From assembly GCA_016213125.1 (NCBI GenBank), contig JACRBR010000055.1:1-14472 (forward strand): 14,472 bases of DNA, in the 5' to 3' direction. Origin of the DNA: Chloroflexota bacterium. GTDB lineage: Bacteria; Chloroflexota; Dehalococcoidia; DSTF01; JACRBR01. Of the stretch, positions 6,670-12,500 are shown piece by piece (the stretch's first letter is position 1; each line of letters opens with the position of its first letter). A program made the position numbers and the translations under genes. The notes below the pieces were generated by a model. That model searched no databases and had not been told where the DNA came from. It saw nothing but the letters and a program-made list of their open reading frames with translations.

Positions 6670-6738
6670 CTAGCAGGTTACCCCCGAGGTGTTGCGGTGG
6701 TTGTTGGGGCCACAGGCCTCGCAACTACGATAATCCAT
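6670..6738 (-). CDS. 22-residue Cys-containing peptide, unrecognised
   Basis: The ORF encodes MDYRSCEACG, then a polar PNNHRNTS stretch, and ends GVTC. Cysteines are at 6, 9 and 22, the last being the C-terminal residue. It is charged and polar and has no signal peptide or membrane segment. Support for translation is strong for so short an ORF: AAAGGAGGTGAT (6754 down to 6743) is an almost complete match to the 16S rRNA tail, and its AGGAGG core is 8 nt from this ATG. An ATG at 6742-6744 would give 24 residues but is only 2 nt from the core. A sigma-70-like promoter lies just upstream and a strong terminator downstream. C-x2-C plus a terminal Cys could bind metal or thiols, or be a modified-peptide precursor, but no maturation enzyme is visible nearby. 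I do not recognise a family. Confidence 0.55.
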   Translation of the reverse strand: MDYRSCEACGPNNHRNTSGVTC

Positions 6739-6742
6739 CCGC

Positions 6743-6754
6743 ATCACCTCCTTT
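6743..6754 (-). promoter_or_regulatory. Extended Shine-Dalgarno of the 22-residue peptide
   Basis: Read on the minus strand, AAAGGAGGTGAT matches nearly the whole anti-Shine-Dalgarno, far better than any other ribosome-binding site in the window. It sets the start at 6738. Confidence 0.75.
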
Positions 6755-6764
6755 CCTGAAAGCA

Positions 6765-6794
6765 ACGATACCAATTCGAACCTGAACCCGTCAA
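6765..6794 (-). promoter_or_regulatory. Promoter of the small peptide unit
   Basis: On the minus strand, -35 TTGACG (6794-6789) and -10 TATCGT (6770-6765) are 18 nt apart. Transcription would begin near 6758, leaving an extremely short leader before the Shine-Dalgarno. Confidence 0.5.
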
Positions 6795-6875
6795 CGCACA
6801 CACGAGCACCAGCCCCAAACGCGTAGCCGCGGGGCTTCAGCTCCGCCGCGATGTGGTGCCACCAAACGTGCTCCG

Positions 6876-6889
6876 CATGCGACAGCGCC
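6876..6889 (+). repeat. 14-nt direct repeat, right copy
   Basis: Identical to 6498-6511 in the same orientation, on the other side of the small peptide unit. Confidence 0.8.
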
Positions 6890-6904
6890 GCCGGTCCGCC
6901 ACCT

Positions 6905-6942
6905 GTCATTCCGGGCGCAGCGAGGAATCTTGTAGGCCTACA
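6905..6942 (+). repeat. GTCATTCC...GAGGAATCT dispersed-type repeat plus 12-nt palindrome
   Basis: Bases 6905-6930 match, from memory, a motif common between genes of many environmental bacteria (GTCATTCCG, GCGCAGC, GAGGAATCT; its ends are imperfectly inverted). It is followed at once by the perfect palindrome TGTAGGCCTACA (6931-6942). Confidence 0.6.
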
Positions 6943-6987
6943 TCCGCACGTCCATGCGCCAGCGCCTGCCGACCGGGAACGCACACG

Positions 6988-7015
6988 ACAAACTGTGAAC
7001 TGCTGAGTAACGACT
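6988..7015 (-). repeat. Heptanucleotide array, AGTT-type, just after the PAP2 gene
   Basis: Read on the minus strand, four 7-nt units (AGTCGTT, ACTCAGC, AGTTCAC, AGTTTGT) begin 3 nt after the PAP2 stop. This is the same family and the same sense-strand orientation as the array after gltD, so the two arrays are inverted relative to each other. Confidence 0.65.
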
Positions 7016-7018
7016 TGC

Positions 7019-7828
7019 CTACGTCAGGAACGAGAAGATCGACTCCCGCCGCACGATCCGCCGCAGCACCAGCGCGATCCCCAGCCCCACGCACGCCACC
7101 GCCGCACCCGCCGCCGCGTCCAGGAAGTAGTGGTTCGCCGTCAGCACGATCCCGCTCAGCGTGAACAGCGGCATGATCACCGCCGCCCACCGCACCCACC
7201 GCCGGCTCGTGCACGTGCCGATCGCGATCGCCACCAGCAGGTCCCACCCGAAGTGCAGCGACGGCATCGCCGCGTACTGGTTCACGATCTTCGGGTTCTG
7301 CAGCACGTAGTACGACTGCGCGTGGATGATCGTGTCCACGAACCCGAACTCCGGCATGTACCGCGGCGGCGCCAGCGGCACCGTCGTAAACCCGATCAGT
7401 GCAATCAACCCCGACAGCATGAACGCGTTCCGGAACAGCGCGTAGTTGTCGCGGTGCCGCGCGTACAGCCAGAACGCCACGATGATGATGACCGGCAGGT
7501 GCCCGTAGATGTAGATGTAGTTCGCCGCATCCACCATCCACGACTGCGGTAACACATATTGCTGCAGCGACGCCTCGTGGAAGATCCCCAGCCGCCGCTC
7601 GATGCTGATCAGCCGCGTCGCGTTGTCGAACGCATCGCCCGCCCGCCCGCCGACCGCGCTCCGCACGATCTGGTACGCCGCGTACGCCGGTACGATAAAC
7701 AGGATCTCCGCGAGCAGCCGCCAGTTCTTCTCCAGCAGCTGGAGCGCGCGATTCGTCGACCGCGGTAAGGAGATGGCGCCTGCCCGGGGCGCTGCGCGTT
7801 GCATATGACCAGTATATCTGCCTGTCAA
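7019..7828 (-). CDS. PAP2-superfamily membrane phosphatase/transferase
   Basis: The product has 269 residues if the TTG at 7828 is used, or 261 from the ATG at 7804. It is an integral membrane protein with about six helices. It carries PAP2 active-site motifs of the inositol-phosphorylceramide-synthase-like branch: APPRYMP, then AMPSLHFGW with catalytic H192, then NHYFLD with H233 and D237 (TTG numbering). Such enzymes move or remove phosphate on lipid-linked substrates at the outer face of the membrane; the exact substrate cannot be told. The TTG start is 7 nt after the aminotransferase stop and follows AGGGGA, but that site is only 3 nt away, so the start is uncertain. A TTGACA hexamer coincides with the TTG codon and has a weak TATGCA 17 nt on. 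This could be an internal promoter and would also complicate start choice. Confidence 0.8.
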   Translation of the reverse strand: MTGRYTGHMQRAAPRAGAISLPRSTNRALQLLEKNWRLLAEILFIVPAYAAYQIVRSAVGGRAGDAFDNATRLISIERRLGIFHEASLQQYVLPQSWMVDAANYIYIYGHLPVIIIVAFWLYARHRDNYALFRNAFMLSGLIALIGFTTVPLAPPRYMPEFGFVDTIIHAQSYYVLQNPKIVNQYAAMPSLHFGWDLLVAIAIGTCTSRRWVRWAAVIMPLFTLSGIVLTANHYFLDAAAGAAVACVGLGIALVLRRIVRRESIFSFLT

Positions 7829-7835
7829 GAGTCCC

Positions 7836-9215
7836 CTATGGTGCGTTCGTACCCTCTGCCGCCGCCACAGCCTTCATCACAGCTTCAATCGCATCGCCGG
7901 TGACGTTCACGATCGTGTCGATCTGCTCCTCCGTTATGATCAGCGGCGGCGCGAGCAGCAGGCTCTCCCCTTTCACCCGCGTGATCACGCCTCGCTCCCG
8001 CATCGCCTTGGCCAGCTTCGGCCCCACCCCCGCCGACACCGCGAACGGAGCCTTCGTCGCCTTGTCCGACACCACCTCCACCGCCGCCATCAGCCCCAGC
8101 CCCCGCACATTCCCGACGTTCGGCATCTCCCGCAGCCGACCCAGGCCCTCCTGCAGCCGCCGCCCCATCCGCTCCGCGCGCTCGACCAGACCCTCGTCCT
8201 CGATGATGCGCAGATTCCGCAGACCCACCGCGCACGCCGTCGGGTGCGCCGAGTTCGTGCACCCCAGCATGAACTTCGCGTCCGCCGGGTTGTCCCGGAT
8301 CACCTGGTGCACGCGCTCCGACATGATGAAGCCCGACAGCGGCACGTACGCGCTCGTGATCGCCTTCGCGAACGTCACCATGTCCGGCACGACGCCCCAG
8401 TGCTCGAGCGCGAACCACTTCCCCGTCCGACCGAACCCCGTGATCACCTCGTCAGCGATCAGCAGCACGCCGTACTTGTCGCAGATCGCCCGCAGCCGCG
8501 GCCAGTACCCGCCGCACGGCGGGATCACCCCGCCCGCACCGTGTACCGGCTCCGCGATCACCGCCGCCACCGTCTCCGCCCCCTCGCGCTCGATCGCCCG
8601 CGCCACGACGTCCGCGCATTCCGGCGTACACGGCCCGCCCCCGCACGCTTCGCAGCGATACGGATAGCACGTCGGGACCTGCACGAAGCCCGGAGGCTCC
8701 GGCCCGAACCCCTTGTGGAACGGCGCCATCCCCGTGATCGCGGTCGCCGCCAGCGTCCCCCCGTGGTACGCCTCCGTCCGCGAGATGACCTTCACCTTCT
8801 CCGGCTTCGCCTGCAGGAACCAGAAGTACCGCGCCGCCTTGATCGCGAAGTCGTTCGCCTCCGACCCGCTGTTCGCGTAGAACACCCCCGACATGTTCGG
8901 ATAGACCAGCCCCAGCAGCTTCTCTGTCAGCCGGATCGACGGCACGTTCGCGTACCCGGTGTACGCGTTCGCGAACGCCAGCGTCGACATCTGCTCCGCC
9001 GCCGCCTCCGCCAGCTCCCGCCGCCCGTGGCCCACCGCCACATTCCACAGCGACGACCGCCCGTCGATGTACGAGTTCCCCCGCACATCCGTCAGCACCG
9101 CCCCCTGGCCGGAGGCATACACCACCGCCCCCGCATGGTCGGCAGCATGCCACTGCGGGTGCACAATGTGCGCGAGGTCATACCCCTCCAGCCGAAGACT
9201 CTCTGCCTCGTCCAT
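7836..9215 (-). CDS. Class III PLP-dependent aminotransferase (omega-amino acid:pyruvate type)
   Basis: The product has 459 residues, the usual family length. The fold-type I class III pattern is complete: GSEAND for the cofactor phosphate, EAYHGGT, IAEPVHGAGG, IADEVITGFGRTG with D255 contacting the pyridine nitrogen, and K284 in TFAKAITSAY as the Schiff-base lysine. Members move the terminal amino group of beta-alanine, diamines or similar amines to pyruvate or another keto acid. The substrate here is undecided. Residues 183-200 hold five cysteines (C183, C188, C191, C196, C200) in a loop that in relatives also tends to carry a few Cys. The start at 9215 fits the family; the ribosome-binding site is weak, and a 4-codon ORF (ATG GAC CGA TCC TGA) ends overlapping this ATG. 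It is the first gene of a two-gene operon with the PAP2 protein; no functional link between them is known to me. Confidence 0.85.
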   Translation of the reverse strand: MDEAESLRLEGYDLAHIVHPQWHAADHAGAVVYASGQGAVLTDVRGNSYIDGRSSLWNVAVGHGRRELAEAAAEQMSTLAFANAYTGYANVPSIRLTEKLLGLVYPNMSGVFYANSGSEANDFAIKAARYFWFLQAKPEKVKVISRTEAYHGGTLAATAITGMAPFHKGFGPEPPGFVQVPTCYPYRCEACGGGPCTPECADVVARAIEREGAETVAAVIAEPVHGAGGVIPPCGGYWPRLRAICDKYGVLLIADEVITGFGRTGKWFALEHWGVVPDMVTFAKAITSAYVPLSGFIMSERVHQVIRDNPADAKFMLGCTNSAHPTACAVGLRNLRIIEDEGLVERAERMGRRLQEGLGRLREMPNVGNVRGLGLMAAVEVVSDKATKAPFAVSAGVGPKLAKAMRERGVITRVKGESLLLAPPLIITEEQIDTIVNVTGDAIEAVMKAVAAAEGTNAP

Positions 9216-9404
9216 CAGGATCGGTCCATTTCAGCTTCAAACCGGGAGTTTGTTTTGTAATTTCGACCCCAAATCATAGCGTTATGTCCTGTCTTCAGAG
9301 GGCCCCGCTCCCAGCCAGGAATTGTTCACCCGTCTACACACCGCTCCAGTACTGGCGGAATTATACGCGAAACAACGATTGGCGCGTCCGCCAGTCCGGG
9401 TGGG

Positions 9405-9433
9405 TTGACTGCACTTGGCCATCAACATATGCT
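9405..9433 (+). promoter_or_regulatory. Sigma-70-type promoter of the surface-protein gene
   Basis: TTGACT (9405-9410) and TATGCT (9428-9433) are 17 nt apart. Transcription would begin near 9440, about 50 nt before the Shine-Dalgarno. Confidence 0.6.
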
Positions 9434-9488
9434 CGCCTGACTATACGTCGAGTCTGACGTGACTCGCACCCGTGCGAAGCGGGCCTGC

Positions 9489-9496
9489 GAGGGAGG
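9489..9496 (+). promoter_or_regulatory. Shine-Dalgarno pointing to a start near 9506
   Basis: GAGGGAGG is the only good ribosome-binding site upstream of the surface protein. It is 66 nt from the first in-frame ATG (9563) but 9 nt from an in-frame ACG (9506). A GTG at 9499 is in another frame and too close. Confidence 0.5.
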
Positions 9497-9562
9497 CGGT
9501 GCGTCACGACAACCGTTGCCATATCCGCGAGAGCTCCGACAGCCCGCAGGCTCGTAGCTTTG

Positions 9563-12500
9563 ATGGTCGCGGGATTCGCTGTCGTGCTCGCCCTGGTTCC
9601 CGGGGCCAATGACGGCGCTCAGAGTGCTGGCGTTGTCGGCTCGCAAGGGGCCGGGAGCCAAGCAGCAGTACTCATCTGCCCCGCTAGCCTCGGCTTCGGC
9701 GACATCAGCGAATGCTCAATCTCGGCGGCGAGCGAGGTTGATGTATACACATTCAGTGCGTCAGCGGGCGACCGCATCCGAACGATCACGGCGGAGACTT
9801 CAGGAACGCTCACTGCCCGGACCGAGATACGAAATCCTGATGACTCTGTGGTTTGCGGTTCGACCGCGACGCAGCAGAGCTGCGTGCTGGGCGGAACCGG
9901 GGCTGGCACCTACACGGTGCGCGTTAGGGACAATTCGAACACAGCCACCGGCAACTACAGCCTCTACATTCAGCGTCTCAACAACCCCCTCGGCTGCGCA
10001 CCGCTCACCATCGCAGGCCCACCCACCTCCGCCTCCATCGCCGCCGCCACCGAGGCCGACTGCTTCACCTTCTCCGGCACCAGCGGCGATCTCCTACGCC
10101 TCCTCGCCGTCGAGACGGCAGGCACGATGCAGTTGGAGCTCGAAGTGCTCCGACCTGATGGCACAACGCGCTGCATCTCCAGCTTAAGTAACTTCTCCTG
10201 CACCCTCGATACGCCAGGTACCCACACGGTGCTCGCCTACGACACCCTGGAGAACCGGCTTGGTGACTACACCTTCTCCCTCTATCGCCTTAATAACCCC
10301 CTCGGCTGCGCACCGCTCACCATCGCCGGGCCGCCTACCTCCGCCTCCATCGCCGCCGCCACCGAGGCCGACTGCTTCACCTTCTCCGGCACCAGCGGCG
10401 ATCTCCTACGCCTCCTCGCCGTCGAGACAGCGGGCACGATGCAGTTGGAACTCGAGGTGCTACGGCCCGACGGCACAACACGCTGCATCAGCTCCTCAAG
10501 CAACTTCTCCTGCACCCTCGATGCACCCGGCATCCACACGGTGCTTGCCTACGATGTGCTTGAAAGCCGGCTCGGCGACTACGCCTTCTCCCTCTATCGG
10601 CTCAACAACCCCGTCGGCTGCGTTGCTCTGGCATACGGAGCGCCCCCCATTCCCGGTTCAATCGACTTGGCCGAGCAAGACTGCTATCGGTTCACTGGCG
10701 CGGCGGGCGACGTAGCCCGCGTCGCCGTCAGCGAAACTGCCGGTGCGCTCAACACTTACACGGAGGTGTTCCGCTCCAACGGAACGAGCCTCTGCCCGGC
10801 CACAAACGCCCGGCTCTTTGCTTGCGCGCTGGATGCGTCAGGCGACCACACGATCGTGATCAGCGATCTGGGAGGCACGGATACTGGCACGTACGGTGTC
10901 TCAATCCAGAAAGTCAACAGTCCCAACACCTGTACAGGCATCAGTTCCAACACTCCGCCCCTGGCGGCCTCCATTGACCTTGCAGCTGAGCAAGACTGCT
11001 ATCGGTTCAGTGGCGCGGCGGGCGACGTAGCCCGCGTCGCGGTCAGCGAGACTGCCGGGGCGCTCAACACTTACACGGAGGTGTTCCGCTCCAACGGAAC
11101 GAGCCTCTGCCCGGCCACAAACGCCCGGCTTATTGCTTGCACGCTGGATGCCTCAGGCGACCACACGATCGTGATCAGCGATTTAGGAGGAACGGATAAT
11201 GGCACATACGGTATCTCGCTCCAGAAGGTGAATAGTCCCAACACCTGCGGCGCCATCGGTTTCAACCTCCCGCCGCTCACCGGCTCGATCGACATGGCTG
11301 CTGAGCAGGACTGCTATAGCTTCAGCGGTGCGCCCCCAGATGTCGCTCGCATTGCCATCGGTGAGACCTCGGGGTCGCTCACCACCTACACCGAAGTGTT
11401 TCGGCCGGATGGCACCAGCCTGTGCGGTCCCACCAACGGCTCTCTGTTCTCCTGCACCCTTGATGCGCCGGGCCCCCACACGATCGTGGTCAGCGACCTG
11501 GGCAATACCGATTCAGGCACATACAATCTCGCGCTGCAGAATCTACTCCCCGTGATATTCTCCTGCCCGATCGGGAGCTCCCAGCCGATTGCACTCTTGT
11601 CCGACCAGCCTGCGCAGTGTGACGTTATCGTCCCAGCCGATACGCCAAACCTCTTCGTGACGTTGCGGAAGGACACGGCATGGAACGGAAGCGTCGAGAT
11701 CACGAAGGATGGCGTGCCTCTGGTGAGCAAGAGCGGTTCGGGGGACATGGCGCTGCAACTCGTTACGCCCCAGGCGGGGACGTACGTCGTGAACCTGACG
11801 GGCGCCGGAACGGGCGTACTGTCGGTAGCGGGCTCGCTACCCGCGCTGACGCTTGGCGAGTGGGCTACGGGCACGATTCTCCGGCGTGGCGGGAACGCCT
11901 GGTACCAGGTGGACATCCCGCCCGGCCCGACCGAGCTCTGCTTGGCCCTGGAGACGCTGGGGCTCTGGAGCAGACTGGAGGTGCGCTTCGGCGGCCTCGC
12001 GGGTTCGCCGGTCTGGTCGGCGACAGGCGACCGCGCGAGCCTGTGCATTCCGTCGCCGGCGGCCGGTCGGTACTACGTATCGATCTGGGATTCCGCCTGG
12101 ATCCCGGGCGGCAATCAGCATCGCGACCACCTGATCCGGGCGGACGTGACGCCGATCGTGTTTCCGGATCTGGATCCGGTGATCACGAGCTTCTCCCCCA
12201 CAACCGGAGGAACGGCCGGGCCTGTCACCGTCACGATTCACGGCGCGGGGCTCGATCCGGGGGCGAGCGTTCGCCTGTGGAGCGAGAGTGCGCTTGACTT
12301 GTTCGTTGATCCCGAGTCCGCGAGTGGTTCTTCTGACGGGAGAATCCTGGTCGCGACATTCGATTTCTCGTCAGTGCTACCGGGGTCATACAAGCTGGTC
12401 GTAAGCAACTCCGCCGGCAAGCAGGCGACCGCTGACGAGAGATTGACGGTGCAGAACGGAGGGGCCGGAGGATTGTGGGTGGACATTCGGGGTCGCGAGG

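Larger units (their letters stand above)
9216..9562 (+). other. Divergent intergenic and leader region
   Basis: This stretch separates the minus-strand aminotransferase operon from the + strand surface-protein gene. It holds the + promoter at 9405-9433 and the Shine-Dalgarno at 9489-9496. For the minus operon, TATGAT (9278-9273) is a good -10 but has no matching -35. From 9458 onward the frame of the surface protein is already open and encodes a signal-peptide-like n-region. I see no other gene here. Confidence 0.5.
9677..11563 (+). repeat. Six tandem PPC-like units, about 104 residues each
   Basis: Unit starts, at a conserved Cys, are 9677, 9995, 10307, 10619, 10931 and 11246; spacings are 318, 312, 312, 312, 315 and 318 nt (the last to 11564). 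Each unit keeps four cysteines, for example C145, C167, C204 and C213 in unit 2, enough for two disulfides. Common elements are (E)xDCYxF or DCFTF, GD-hydrophobic turns, a PDGT or SNGT turn, CTLD, H-T-(V/I) and a closing Y-x-(F/L)-x-(L/I) strand. Confidence 0.85.

Noticed and set aside
6670..6738. Small peptide as a methanobactin-like copper peptide
   Set aside because: Size and cysteines are suggestive and copper genes lie about 2 kb away, but there is no MbnB/MbnC-like gene and no leader-core pattern.
6670..6738. Small peptide as a leader peptide for attenuation
   Set aside because: The downstream direction on that strand runs into the 3' end of gltD, which is on the opposite strand, so there is no gene to attenuate.
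6670..6984. 104-codon version of the small peptide ORF
   Set aside because: The strong Shine-Dalgarno and promoter lie inside it, and its 5' part runs through a dispersed intergenic repeat. Only the last 22 (or 24) codons are supported.
9609..10187. Overlapping + strand ORF of 192 codons in another frame
   Set aside because: It sits within the open frame of the surface protein, whose repeats and Cys pattern are coherent; the alternative frame is Ser/Pro/Arg-rich noise.
11386..12048. 220-codon minus-strand ORF opposite the surface protein
   Set aside because: No motif, and the opposite strand holds the continuous repeat-bearing frame.
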